From assembly GCA_937920635.1 (NCBI GenBank), contig CAKZUE010000041.1, positions 1 to 48,484 of the forward strand: DNA of 48,484 nt. Reading direction: 5' to 3'. Positions 25,903 to 34,911 of this stretch are shown piece after piece. Numbering within the stretch: position 1 is the first letter of the stretch; the number at the start of each line of letters is the position of its first letter. The notes beneath the pieces are model-generated. The model saw only the letters and a program-made list of their open reading frames with translations, was not told the DNA's origin and did no database searches. This stretch comes from an uncultured Bryobacteraceae bacterium. Its GTDB lineage: Bacteria; Acidobacteriota; Terriglobia; Bryobacterales; Bryobacteraceae. A program made the translations under genes and the position numbers.

Positions 25903-26913
25903 ATGCGTGTCGCCATCGTTGGTCTCGGATTCATGGGGCTGACCCATCTGAAAGCGTACCGGCGCATCCCGGGCGTCGAGATCACCGCCATCAGCTCGAA
26001 CGATCCGCGCGTTCTGGCAGGCGACCTGTCCCACATCCAGGGCAATCTGGACACGGGCTCGGAGCCGGTGGACATCTCGGCGTTGCCGCGTTACGAGGAC
26101 GCCATGGAGTGCATCCGCTCGTGCGAAGCCGATGCCGTCGACCTGTGCCTGCCCACGGCGATGCACGCGCCGGCGGCGATCGAAGCGCTGCGCCGCGGGC
26201 TGCACGTGCTGGTCGAAAAGCCCATGGCCCTGGACGCCGCCGAATGCGAGGCGATGATCGCCGAAGCCCGCAGCGCCGGGCGCACGCTGATGACGGCGCA
26301 GGTGCTGCGCTTCTTCCCCGCCTACCTGCCGCTGATCGACGCCGCGCGCGCGGGCACGCTGGGCGCCGTGCGCCATGCGCTGTTCCGCCGCCGCTGCGCC
26401 GCGCCCAAATGGGGCGCCTGGCTCAGCGACAAGAAGACGAGCGGGGGCGGCGTCTTCGACCTGCTGATCCACGACGTGGACATGGCGCTGGTCTGCTTTG
26501 GGCTTCCTGCCGCCGTCTCCGCCACCGGCCACGAAGATCTCGCCGCGGGCATCGACATGGTGACCGGACAGCTCCATTATGATTCCGGGCTCGCGGTCAC
26601 CATCACCGGCGGCTGGCACCTGCCGTCGGCGTATCCGTTCTCGATGGAATACACCGTCGTCGGAGAAAACGCCGCCATCGAATACAGCTCCGCGGGGCGC
26701 CCGCCGCACTGGTATGGGCGCGAGAAAGACTTTGATATTCCGCTGGAAACGAAAGACGGTTATCAGGCGGAAATCGAATATTTCGTCGACTGCTGCCGCA
26801 CTGGCCGCGCTCCGGAGCGCTGCTCGCCGGAGTCTTCCGCCGCGGCCGTGCGCGTGGCCCGGCTGCTCGACGAGGCAAGATCAAAGAAGGGAGAACCCGT
26901 GCCATGCCGTTGA
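25903..26913 (+). CDS. Cytoplasmic Gfo/Idh/MocA family oxidoreductase
   Basis: A 336-residue NAD(P)-dependent oxidoreductase without a signal peptide. The Rossmann motif is RVAIVGLGFMGLTHLKA at the N-terminus. LCLPTAMHAPAAIEALRRGLHVLVEKPMAL carries the EKP motif (given in part as HVLVEKPMAL), and GGGVFDLLIHDVDMALVCFG gives the conserved D-x-x-x-H-D segment of the active site. Its overlap of 10 bp with a TIM-barrel epimerase suggests a sugar or inositol-type catabolic pair. The substrate is unknown. ATG 25903 begins the Rossmann strand; ATG 25891, four codons earlier, is possible. Confidence 0.88.
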   Translation: MRVAIVGLGFMGLTHLKAYRRIPGVEITAISSNDPRVLAGDLSHIQGNLDTGSEPVDISALPRYEDAMECIRSCEADAVDLCLPTAMHAPAAIEALRRGLHVLVEKPMALDAAECEAMIAEARSAGRTLMTAQVLRFFPAYLPLIDAARAGTLGAVRHALFRRRCAAPKWGAWLSDKKTSGGGVFDLLIHDVDMALVCFGLPAAVSATGHEDLAAGIDMVTGQLHYDSGLAVTITGGWHLPSAYPFSMEYTVVGENAAIEYSSAGRPPHWYGREKDFDIPLETKDGYQAEIEYFVDCCRTGRAPERCSPESSAAAVRVARLLDEARSKKGEPVPCR

Positions 26914-27743
26914 TCCGTGACCGTGAAATCGGGATCTTTTTCTGGGCCGAACCCGACGCTGGAGCCACCGTGCGCGCCGTGAAAAGCTGCGGCGTCGTCT
27001 CCGGCCAGCTTGGCGTGGATGGCAGCGTCGTTTTGAACGATGAGGCCGCCGCCCGCTGGAAAGAGGCTCTCCAGCAGGAGGACTTCCATCTCTTCACCGT
27101 GTTCGCCGCTTACGAAGGCGAAAGCTACGCTGACATCCCCACCGTGCAGCGCACCGTCGGCTTCATCCCGCGCGATACGCGCGCCGCGCGCGAAGTGCGC
27201 ACTCGCGCCGTCATCGATTTTGCCGCCGCTCTCGGCGTCAGGAGCTTCGGCTGCCACGTCGGCTGCATCCCGGCGGACCGCAACGATCCCGACTACCGCG
27301 AGGTGCTTGAACTGGTCCGCCGCATTGCCGACTATGCCGCGAGCTTCGGCATGACCTTCTGTCTGGAAACCGGACAGGAGCCCGCTGAAGAGCTGCTCGC
27401 CTTCTTCGAAGACGCCGCGCGCAGCAACCTGAAGATCAATTTCGATCCCGCCAACATGATCCTCTACGGTTCCGGCGAACCCATCGCCGCGTTCCGCCTG
27501 CTGCGCCGGCACGTCGTGAGCTGCCACGGCAAGGACGGCGACTGGCCCGATCCGGCAAAGCCCGGCTCGCTCGGCACGGAGCGCCCGCTCGGCGAGGGCT
27601 CGGTCAACATCCCGAAGTTCATGGCGGCGCTCCGGGAAACGGGCTTCACCGGCCCCATTTGCGTGGAGAGCGGCGTCCATGGCGAAGAGCAGCGCTGGCA
27701 GGCGCTGGCGCGCGCCGTACGGCTGCTGGAATCCCTGCGTTGA
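26904..27743 (+). CDS. Sugar phosphate isomerase/epimerase (xylose isomerase-like TIM barrel)
   Basis: A 279-residue TIM-barrel protein of the AP-endonuclease 2/IolE/IolI superfamily. FGCHVGCIPADRND and FCLETGQEPAEELLAFF supply the His and Glu metal ligands. LKINFDPANMILYGSGEP is the family ND-x-N segment, VVSCHGKDGDW adds a second His, and PICVESGVHGEE ends the active site. It most likely isomerises or epimerises the product or substrate of the overlapping oxidoreductase. GGGAGAA lies 9 nt before ATG 26904, inside the upstream gene. The 103-bp gap that follows contains no recognised signal. Confidence 0.88.
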   Translation: MPLIRDREIGIFFWAEPDAGATVRAVKSCGVVSGQLGVDGSVVLNDEAAARWKEALQQEDFHLFTVFAAYEGESYADIPTVQRTVGFIPRDTRAAREVRTRAVIDFAAALGVRSFGCHVGCIPADRNDPDYREVLELVRRIADYAASFGMTFCLETGQEPAEELLAFFEDAARSNLKINFDPANMILYGSGEPIAAFRLLRRHVVSCHGKDGDWPDPAKPGSLGTERPLGEGSVNIPKFMAALRETGFTGPICVESGVHGEEQRWQALARAVRLLESLR

Positions 27744-27846
27744 ACAACGCCAACCTTGTCCCCGGGCGGCTGACCGCGCCCGCCCCGCGCCTCCATTGCA
27801 GCGTTCTCGACTCATCTGCTAGCTTGCAGACTGGTAGCGGATACCC

Positions 27847-29091
27847 ATGAGCATGGAACACGAAGAGCGGAGAATCGTGCGCACGCGGCGCGTGGATCAG
27901 GTTGATTCGTTCGACGAGTTGCTGCGCCACTGCCTGCCCGCGTTCGGCGGCGCCTACCTGCGGCGGATCTACACAATCCTCGACAACGCCATTGGCATGG
28001 GCTGCCCGATGACGGTGGCGGTGGCAGGGCCTGTCACCGTGAGCGGCCAGCACCAGGCATGGCTGATCCCGCTGCTCGAAACAGGATGGGTGGCTTATGT
28101 CTCCACCACCGACGCCGTCTGCTACCACGACGGGCACCGCTCGCTCGCCGGCCGCCGCGACTGCGTCTTTGAAGTCCCCATCTTCGGCGACGACGGCGCC
28201 CTGCGCGAACAGCGCATCATCCGCGTCGCCGACATGGCCTTCGACGAAGACATCCTCTTCGATCAGGACCGCTTCCTCTCCGCCCTCCTGCGCCGTCCGG
28301 AGTTCCAGAAGAAGATGTCCGGCACCGAGTTTCGCTACAAGCTGGGGCTCTGGTACGCAGCGATGGAGAAGGCTGGCGGCGCAGAGCCGGGGCTGCTATC
28401 CACCTGCGCGCGGATGGCGGTTCCCGTCTTTGTCGGCGCGCCCAGCGACGGCAGCGTGTTCCTGAATTCCATGAAGCTGTGGGCGATGCGCGAAGCGGGG
28501 CTGATCGAACGCCACGATTTCGAACTCGACCTGCATCTCGAGGTCTTCGAAAGCTGCGCCTTCCACCGCTGGGGGCTGTTCGAAAGCGACGCGAAGGCGC
28601 TGGCGACGCTGATCCTCGGCGGCGGCGTCCCCAAGAACTTCAACCTCCAGCCTGAGCCCGCGCTGGGACAGATCCTCGGGCTGCCGGACATCCGCGGATA
28701 CCTGTTCGATGTGCAGATCGTCAGCGCCCCGGTCACGGACGGGTCGCTCTCCTCCTGCTTCCCGGCGGAAGCCGTCACCTGGGGCAAAGTGGATAAAGAC
28801 CACTACCAGCAGACGACGGAGTCGATGCAGTGCGACTACTCGATCGTGCTGCCTCTGCTCGTCAAGGCGCTTCTCGATAACCGCGCGCGCTACCAGCGCC
28901 TGGCGGCGGAAATCGGCGAAGAGGCGCTGTTCGAACAGGAGCCCAGGGCGCGCGGCTACCTGCGCCCGCGCGAGGGCTACCGCCTGTTCGACCGCCGCGC
29001 CGAGCTTGTAGAGAAACTGAAAGCCGCGGTGCGCGAGCAGCGCGATTGGCTGCTGGAGTCGCTGGAGTATCCGCTGCCTCCCGCGCCCTGA
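27847..29091 (+). CDS. Deoxyhypusine synthase-like protein
   Basis: A 414-residue member of the deoxyhypusine synthase fold. In eukaryotes and archaea that enzyme modifies eIF5A; bacterial relatives make homospermidine or have unknown roles. GGGVPKNF (258-265), APVTDGSLSS (about 294-303) and EAVTWGKVDKD (308-318) match the C-terminal NAD and active-site region; Lys314 aligns with the catalytic Lys of the human enzyme's AVSWGK segment. In the N-terminal half the usual TAGG-x-EED loop is replaced by STTDAVCYHDGH (86-97), so substrate handling differs. Bacteria lack eIF5A, so EF-P or polyamine chemistry are options. ATG 27847 is followed by a second ATG two codons later. Confidence 0.8.
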   Translation: MSMEHEERRIVRTRRVDQVDSFDELLRHCLPAFGGAYLRRIYTILDNAIGMGCPMTVAVAGPVTVSGQHQAWLIPLLETGWVAYVSTTDAVCYHDGHRSLAGRRDCVFEVPIFGDDGALREQRIIRVADMAFDEDILFDQDRFLSALLRRPEFQKKMSGTEFRYKLGLWYAAMEKAGGAEPGLLSTCARMAVPVFVGAPSDGSVFLNSMKLWAMREAGLIERHDFELDLHLEVFESCAFHRWGLFESDAKALATLILGGGVPKNFNLQPEPALGQILGLPDIRGYLFDVQIVSAPVTDGSLSSCFPAEAVTWGKVDKDHYQQTTESMQCDYSIVLPLLVKALLDNRARYQRLAAEIGEEALFEQEPRARGYLRPREGYRLFDRRAELVEKLKAAVREQRDWLLESLEYPLPPAP

Positions 29092-29150
29092 AAAGGCAGA
29101 GCCTGCGGCTCCCGCCGCAGCAGGAAATGATGACCGGAAGGAGATCTCCT

Positions 29151-30905
29151 TTGCCACACTCGCCACAGCCGGCAATGCTGCGAAGGAGCAGGCGCGCGTG
29201 GTTGTTTGCCGGCGCGGGCCTGGCGGCGCTCTCTCTCGTTGCGCACTTCCGGGCGCTGGCTCAACCCGAGCCGTCACCCGTGAAACGCCCCATTTTCCGT
29301 GATGCCGCCGCGCAATGGCCTTTCCGCTACGTTTCCAACAACAGCCTGTACGGCAGAAAGTGGTTCCCGCAGCCGATGTGCGGCGGCATCGCCGTGCTCG
29401 ACTACGACAACGACGGGCGCCTTGACATCTTCTTCACCAACGGCGCCCGCTTCCCCGAGCGCAAGCGCACGGATCCCACGTTCTACAACCTGTTGCTGCG
29501 GCAGAAGCCCGATGGAACGTTTGAAGACGTCACCGAACGGGCAGGGCTGCTCGGCAAAGATCTCGACTTCAACTTCGGCGTCGCCGCCGGCGATTACGAC
29601 AACGACGGCTGGACGGATCTGTTCATCGCCACCGCCGGCAGGAACGTGCTCTACCGCAACATGGGCAATGGCACGTTCCGTGATGTCACCGCCTCATCCG
29701 GCATCGGAACCAAGCCTCAGGACATGTTAAGCGTGGCAGCCGCGTGGTTCGACTACGACCGCGACGGCTGGCTGGATCTCTTTGTCTCCAACTACACCAT
29801 CTGGTCCCCGGAGACCGATCACCGTTGCGCGATGAGCGACATGGACCTGTATTGCGATCCGCGCCGCTACCCGAGCGTGCCGCACCAGCTCTTCCGCAAT
29901 CTCGGCAACGGAAGGTTTGTGGACGTCACCGAAAAAGTGCGCCTGCACGAAGCGCCCGGCAAAGGCATGGGCGTCTCCATCGCCGACTTCAATGACGACG
30001 GCTGGCTCGACGTGTTCGTCGCCAATGACACGGATCCGAATTTTCTCTTCCTGAACCGGCAGGGGAGATTTTTCGAAGAAGCCGGTCTCCAGCTTGGCGT
30101 CGCCTACAACGAGAACGCACAGGCAGGCTCGTCCATGGGCTGCGATGCGAAGGACTACGACAACGACGGGCGCGTGGACATCTTTTACAACAACCTCCGC
30201 TCGCAGATCTGGGGGCTGCTGCGGAACACGGGCGAGGCTTTCGAACTGGTCTCCACGCCAACGCGAATCACCTACCTCAGCCGCCCGTATTCCGGCTGGA
30301 GCAACGGCTTCATCGATTACAACAACGACGGCTGGAAGGACATCTACTCGTCCAACGGCGACGTGGACGAGTTCAACGAGCTCTCCCCCCAGAACGACAC
30401 GATGTTTGAAAACATCGGCGGCAACCATTTCATCGACGTCTCCGCCGAACTCGGCCCGGACTTCACGCGCAAAGGTTTCCAGCGCGGCTCGGCATTCGCC
30501 GACCTGAACAACGACGGAGCGATGGACATCATCGTCACCTCGCTCAACACGCGTCCGCGCATCCTGATCAACGGAGGCGGCACGGGCAATCACTGGCTGC
30601 TCGTCGATCTGACCGGACGCCGCAGCCCGCGCGACGCCATCGGCGCCCGCATCAAATTGATTACCGCCTCCGGGCGCGCACTCTACAACCACGTCGCCGT
30701 GAGCGTCGGCTTCATGGGGTCGAGCGACAGGCGCGTGCACTTTGGCCTTGGCGGCGAGAACCGCATCCGCAGCATCGAGATCGTCTGGCCCGGCGGCGCG
30801 AGACAGACGCTCGAAAACATTGCCGCCGATCAGATCCTGAAAATCTCCGAGCCTGCCGCCGTGAAGCCCAAGCCCGCCGCAGCCAAAGCGAAGCCCTCCG
30901 GGTGA
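29151..30905 (+). CDS. Exported CRTAC1-like FG-GAP/VCBS and ASPIC-UnbV protein
   Basis: A 584-residue exported protein with a signal or anchor segment (RRAWLFAGAGLAALSLVAHF). Repeated FG-GAP/VCBS blades follow, each with the calcium-binding motif D-x-D-x-D-G: LDYDNDGRLDIFF, GDYDNDGWTDLFI, FDYDRDGWLDLFV, ADFNDDGWLDVFV, KDYDNDGRVDIFY, IDYNNDGWKDIYS and ADLNNDGAMDIIV. A seven-bladed propeller is likely. The C-terminal ASPIC-UnbV domain (about 500-570, with VWPGGARQTLENI) completes the CRTAC1 architecture. TTG 29151 is chosen because AAGGAG lies 7 nt upstream; ATG 29127/29130 and 29175 are alternatives. Its job is probably adhesion or ligand binding at the surface. Confidence 0.85.
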   Translation: MPHSPQPAMLRRSRRAWLFAGAGLAALSLVAHFRALAQPEPSPVKRPIFRDAAAQWPFRYVSNNSLYGRKWFPQPMCGGIAVLDYDNDGRLDIFFTNGARFPERKRTDPTFYNLLLRQKPDGTFEDVTERAGLLGKDLDFNFGVAAGDYDNDGWTDLFIATAGRNVLYRNMGNGTFRDVTASSGIGTKPQDMLSVAAAWFDYDRDGWLDLFVSNYTIWSPETDHRCAMSDMDLYCDPRRYPSVPHQLFRNLGNGRFVDVTEKVRLHEAPGKGMGVSIADFNDDGWLDVFVANDTDPNFLFLNRQGRFFEEAGLQLGVAYNENAQAGSSMGCDAKDYDNDGRVDIFYNNLRSQIWGLLRNTGEAFELVSTPTRITYLSRPYSGWSNGFIDYNNDGWKDIYSSNGDVDEFNELSPQNDTMFENIGGNHFIDVSAELGPDFTRKGFQRGSAFADLNNDGAMDIIVTSLNTRPRILINGGGTGNHWLLVDLTGRRSPRDAIGARIKLITASGRALYNHVAVSVGFMGSSDRRVHFGLGGENRIRSIEIVWPGGARQTLENIAADQILKISEPAAVKPKPAAAKAKPSG

Positions 30906-30912
30906 GATAAGC

Positions 30913-32445
30913 TTGTTGGCCGGCATGGCCCCGATGCTCGATGAACTTGCCTCCTGGAAACATCGCTACGGCGAGGACCCCGCGCCGCTGGTCGAGTTGC
31001 TCTACCGGCTCACCGATGCGCCCTTCCCGAGCCCCGAAGACCTGATCCGGCTGCACGAGGATGCGCTCTTTCTGCGCGCGTATCCGCAGAGTGAAGCCGT
31101 GGCGCGCGCTTGCGATGAGCTGCTGTGTGGCTTCGGCGCCCGCCTGGCGGCTTTGGGAGAAACGCCGGAGGAGCTGGAAGAACCCGAGGTGTCAGGGATT
31201 GCAGGAACTTCCCTCACGGCGATCTTCTCCTATGAAGCCGCGCGCTCTCTGGCCGCGCGTCATGGCGGCTCGATCGACATTGCATGGGAGGACTGCCCGG
31301 AGCCGGACCGGTTCGGCCCGCTGCTGGCGGCCGTCTTTCCGGCAGCTCGCGAAGAGTGGCCAGTGGAGGCGCACTTCCCCGCCCGGGACTGGGTTGATCG
31401 CGCGCGCAAGCCGGATCAGACATCGCTTGAATGGATCTTGCAGCGGCTGGAAAGACTCGACGGCCCCCGCGCGCGGCGGGCCGAACTCTACGACGGCGCG
31501 CGGATCATGCTGCACTGGCGCATCGGCGAATCCTCGGCCGCGCGCACGCACACGCGCCGCGGGGCGCCCTCGTTCTTCCACACGGCGCCGCTGTTGCGGC
31601 GGAAGGACGTCGATCTTCAGCGGGAGCTGAGCGGTCCGCCGCTGCCGGTGCGGCGGTTGCCTGTTTCCGAAGCCCGCTCCGTGCTGGCGATGATCCAGGA
31701 CACTTCGGCCGTGCGTTACCGCGAACTGTACGGGTTCAACTTCCCTGACCTGAAGCACGTCTACAGCGTGGACCCCGGCCGGGGGCTGGAAATCGTGTTT
31801 TTCGGCGCCGCGCCGGAAGCCCGGCTGCCGCTGCGCGCCTATCACGCGGGGATGTTTTTCAAAAATGGCGTGCCCTCCGGCTACATTGAAATACTGTCAT
31901 TGTTCGAGCGCGCCGAGGTGGGATTCAACCTCTATTACACGTTCCGGGAGGGCGAAACTGCCTGGATTTACGCGAAACTCCTGCGGCTCTGCGGCCAGAT
32001 GCTTGGTGTGAACGTCTTCTGGGTCGACCCGTATCAAATCGGGCATGATAACGAGGAAGCCATCGAATCAGGCGCCTTCTGGTTCTACCGCAAGCTCGGC
32101 TTCCGGCCCGTGGACCCGCTGATCGAGGCCATGGCCCGCAGGGAAGAGTCGCGCCTGGCTGCCGGCGGAGACAAACGCACTTCCAGTCGTCTGTTGCGGC
32201 GGCTCGCCGAAAGTGCGATGGTCTACGAGCCGGTGGAGGTCCTGCCCGGTGAGTGGGACCGCTTCCATGTCCGGCGCCTGGCCGCAGCCCAATGGCCAGC
32301 CCAGGTGCGGCGGCGCTTTGCAGCACTCGCCAGGCTGAAAGCGTCCGGCGAAGAGGCCCGCTATCTGCGCGCATTGCAAGACGATGCCAAGCTGCGCGCC
32401 GCACTGCTCGATTTGGGCACAACCGGGACATCAGAGACAGCCTGA
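30913..32445 (+). CDS. Unknown 510-residue protein with a GNAT-like C-terminal segment
   Basis: I do not recognise a characterised family. The N-terminal half is helical and charged (LVELLYRLTDAPFPSPEDLI, then FLRAYPQSEAVARACDELL), with no signal peptide or membrane span. The segment HAGMFFKNGVPSGYIEILSL at about residue 317, followed by NVFWVDPYQIGHDNEEAIESGAFWFYRKLGFRP (given in part as EAIESGAFWFYRKLGFRP), looks like the final strands and motif B of a GNAT fold. A coiled tail rich in Arg and Ala ends the protein. Start codons TTG 30913, ATG 30925 and ATG 30934 are all possible; GGTGAG precedes the first. It follows the FG-GAP gene by 7 bp, so it is co-transcribed. Confidence 0.6.
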   Translation: MLAGMAPMLDELASWKHRYGEDPAPLVELLYRLTDAPFPSPEDLIRLHEDALFLRAYPQSEAVARACDELLCGFGARLAALGETPEELEEPEVSGIAGTSLTAIFSYEAARSLAARHGGSIDIAWEDCPEPDRFGPLLAAVFPAAREEWPVEAHFPARDWVDRARKPDQTSLEWILQRLERLDGPRARRAELYDGARIMLHWRIGESSAARTHTRRGAPSFFHTAPLLRRKDVDLQRELSGPPLPVRRLPVSEARSVLAMIQDTSAVRYRELYGFNFPDLKHVYSVDPGRGLEIVFFGAAPEARLPLRAYHAGMFFKNGVPSGYIEILSLFERAEVGFNLYYTFREGETAWIYAKLLRLCGQMLGVNVFWVDPYQIGHDNEEAIESGAFWFYRKLGFRPVDPLIEAMARREESRLAAGGDKRTSSRLLRRLAESAMVYEPVEVLPGEWDRFHVRRLAAAQWPAQVRRRFAALARLKASGEEARYLRALQDDAKLRAALLDLGTTGTSETA

Positions 32446-32496
32446 ATTGTGCGCTCTGCAATAACGCATTGGGGACAGGGCGCTCAATTCAGGCTG
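32438..32496. terminator. 17-bp inverted repeat between convergent genes
   Basis: CAGCCTGAATTGTGCGC (32438-32454) and GCGCTCAATTCAGGCTG (32480-32496) pair with one mismatch around a 25-nt loop that contains GGGGACAGG. The left arm includes the stop codon of the unknown gene. It sits between convergent genes and probably ends both transcripts. Confidence 0.55.
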
Positions 32497-32540
32497 GCCC
32501 CTCTGCTGTCTTCGTCGCTGGGTTCGGAGCGGGCCGGCGG

Positions 32541-34865
32541 CTATTTCCGCAAGTAGGTCTCGAACAGTTTCAAAATCCGGCGGTATTCGTCCGTCCAGCT
32601 CGATGCATGCACAAAGCCGTGGTCCTCCACGGGATACATGGCCACTTCCCAGTTTTCCTTGCCCAGCTCAATCAGCTTCTGCGCCAGCCGGACGGTGTCC
32701 TGGAAATGCACGTTGGCATCCGCCATTCCGTGGCAGATCAGCAGCGCGCCCTGCAAGCCTGCCGCGTGATAGATCGGCGAACTGCGTTTGTAAGCCTCCG
32801 CATCGTCCTGCGGCAGGTTCAGAATGGCGCCGGTGTAAGGATGGTTGTAATGCGCCCAATCCGTAACCGGGCGGAGCGCGGCGCCCGCGGCGAAGACGCC
32901 CGGTTGCGTGAACATCGCCATCAGCGTAATAAACCCGCCGTAGCTGCCTCCATAAATGCCGATGCGTTTCGGATCCACGCCATGTTCGCTCACCAGCCAC
33001 TTTGCGGCGTCCACATGGTCGTCCAGGTCTTTTCCTCCCATGTGGCGGTAAACAGCGGTGCGCCAGGCGCGCCCGTGCCCCGCTGAACCGCGGTAATCGA
33101 GATCGAGCACGATGTAGCCCCTCTCCATCAACAGATGATGGAACAGGTTTTCCCGCGGATAGCTGGACCAGCCGCGGTCTACATTCTGCAAATATCCAGC
33201 GCCATGAACAAAAATAACCGCCGCGCCTCCCTTTTTCCAGGCTTTCGGCTTGAAAATATGGGCGGGAATTTTTGCGCCGTCCCGCGCCGGAATTTCTACA
33301 ATCGGCTTATCGATCCACGGATATTGGGTGAATTCTTCCGCAGGCGAGACGGTCACCCGCTGCATGGGCGCCTGCGGCTTCGCATCCATAAGATAAAGTT
33401 CCGGCGGCTGGTTCGAGCGGCTGTGGATGACGGCAAGCCGCGCCCCGTCCGGCGAAAGCTCGCCCTCGTACAGCCCCGGCGCGCTGGTCAGGCGCGTGCG
33501 CGGTCCTCCCTGGGAGGGCATGACGTACAGGTGGTGCTCGTAAGGGTTCGTCTCGCTGGTGACGAGGAGAAACTGCTTCTTGTCCTCGGTCAGAAACGCC
33601 CTTTTAACCTCCCAATTGCCCTCCGTCAAAGCGCGGACAGAACCGGTTTCCCAGTCCGCCGCGTACAGGTGCGACCAGCCGGTCTGCTCGGACTGGAACC
33701 ACACTTCGCGCCCGCCGGGCAGCCATCCCAGCGCCATCGCCCCCGGTCCGTCCACCCAGGCTTCATCCGAAGTCTGGTGCAGCACGCGCATCTTCGCCGT
33801 TTGCGGATCCACGGCGAACACCCAGCGGTCCTTGAAATCCGCCGCGCGCCCCAGCACCGCCAGCCGCGTGCCCTCTTCGTTCCACTGAGGATTGAAAAGG
33901 AGTATAGGGCGCTCCACTTCCTTGCCCTCGCGCGTCGTCTTGACGCCCGGATCGAGCCATTTCGCTTCCCCCGTCTCGACGCTGATCAACGCCATGCGGG
34001 CGCGCGGCTGCAAGTCGCCCACCTTGGTCCGAGTGGGCTGCGTTTCCGTGTACGCCGACTCGGTGACGTAGAGCGGCATCAGCGCGGTCTTGGCTTCCTG
34101 CGGGCGCTCCATGATGGTGGCGAGCACCTGCGTGCCGTCCGGCGCGAGCATCAGGTCAGTGACCGTCTGGCGCGGAGTCAGCTTGAACGGTTTGCGCGGG
34201 TTCTCTTTCTTGCGCTTCGCCTCGCGCTCCTCGCGCTGCCGGGCGCGCTTTTCCACCGCGTCCAGCAGCTCCCGCTCCTGCTTCTTCAGCCACTCCTGGC
34301 TGGCCGTGCCCTTGCGTTCCTCGTCCGGATCCGGCTGCCCCGGCGGCAGGATGTGGGTCAACTGCTCGATGGCGCCCGATTCGAGCGAAAGCAGATACAG
34401 ATTGCTGCTGCGGACAAACGCCACGGCGCGCCCGTCGCGCGTCAGGCGCGGCGACGATTCGGCGTCGCCGGTTTTCGTCAGCCGCCGCATGCGGTCCGCC
34501 TGGAGATCGTACAGGAAGATGTCGCCATCCCGGGCGAACACTACCCTCGTGCCGTCCGCCGATGGATTCCCGAAGGGCGGCGGCGCCTCTCTCGCCTCCT
34601 CGTCGCTCAGCCGGCGCAGTCCGGCGCCGTCGCGGTTCACGACCCACGTCGACCATTCCTTTTCCTGCGGCTCGGAGGCCTGCTTCCATTCAAAGTAGAC
34701 ACGCTGCCCGCCGCCGCTCCAGCGCACCGCGCGCGGCGCGTAGCCATACAGCGCCGGCCCCCGCATGATCCATTCGACTGTCAGCGGCTTTTGCGGCTGC
34801 TGCGCCAAAGCCGGAGCGGGCGCGCACAGCAGCGCCGCCATCCAGATGCATGTCAGTTCTCTCAT
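32541..34865 (-). CDS. S9 family (prolyl oligopeptidase/DPP-IV-like) serine peptidase, exported
   Basis: A 774-residue peptidase with a signal peptide (MRELTCIWMAALLCAPAPALA). A WD-like beta propeller occupies about 30-500 with repeats such as DGTRVVFARDGDIFLYDL and PRLTRDGRAVAFVRSSNLYLL. The alpha/beta hydrolase domain is at the C-terminus. The nucleophile Ser641 lies in GGSYGG, Asp716 in HGMADANVHF and His749 in VEDHGFVH. It probably cleaves short peptides in the periplasm. The stop of the TonB receptor gene lies 46 bp upstream, so the two are likely co-transcribed and may take up and cleave peptides. The start at 34865 begins the signal peptide; the 36-residue extension lacks support. Confidence 0.92.
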   Translation of the reverse strand: MRELTCIWMAALLCAPAPALAQQPQKPLTVEWIMRGPALYGYAPRAVRWSGGGQRVYFEWKQASEPQEKEWSTWVVNRDGAGLRRLSDEEAREAPPPFGNPSADGTRVVFARDGDIFLYDLQADRMRRLTKTGDAESSPRLTRDGRAVAFVRSSNLYLLSLESGAIEQLTHILPPGQPDPDEERKGTASQEWLKKQERELLDAVEKRARQREEREAKRKKENPRKPFKLTPRQTVTDLMLAPDGTQVLATIMERPQEAKTALMPLYVTESAYTETQPTRTKVGDLQPRARMALISVETGEAKWLDPGVKTTREGKEVERPILLFNPQWNEEGTRLAVLGRAADFKDRWVFAVDPQTAKMRVLHQTSDEAWVDGPGAMALGWLPGGREVWFQSEQTGWSHLYAADWETGSVRALTEGNWEVKRAFLTEDKKQFLLVTSETNPYEHHLYVMPSQGGPRTRLTSAPGLYEGELSPDGARLAVIHSRSNQPPELYLMDAKPQAPMQRVTVSPAEEFTQYPWIDKPIVEIPARDGAKIPAHIFKPKAWKKGGAAVIFVHGAGYLQNVDRGWSSYPRENLFHHLLMERGYIVLDLDYRGSAGHGRAWRTAVYRHMGGKDLDDHVDAAKWLVSEHGVDPKRIGIYGGSYGGFITLMAMFTQPGVFAAGAALRPVTDWAHYNHPYTGAILNLPQDDAEAYKRSSPIYHAAGLQGALLICHGMADANVHFQDTVRLAQKLIELGKENWEVAMYPVEDHGFVHASSWTDEYRRILKLFETYLRK

Positions 34866-34911
34866 AGCCGTTGAAAACGGGATTCTCTCACACATCCAGG
34901 CGGGGCGGGAC

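Noticed and set aside
33135-34874. 579-codon plus-strand frame opposite the S9 peptidase
   Set aside because: Mirror of the peptidase gene with no motifs; the peptidase has a complete triad and signal peptide.
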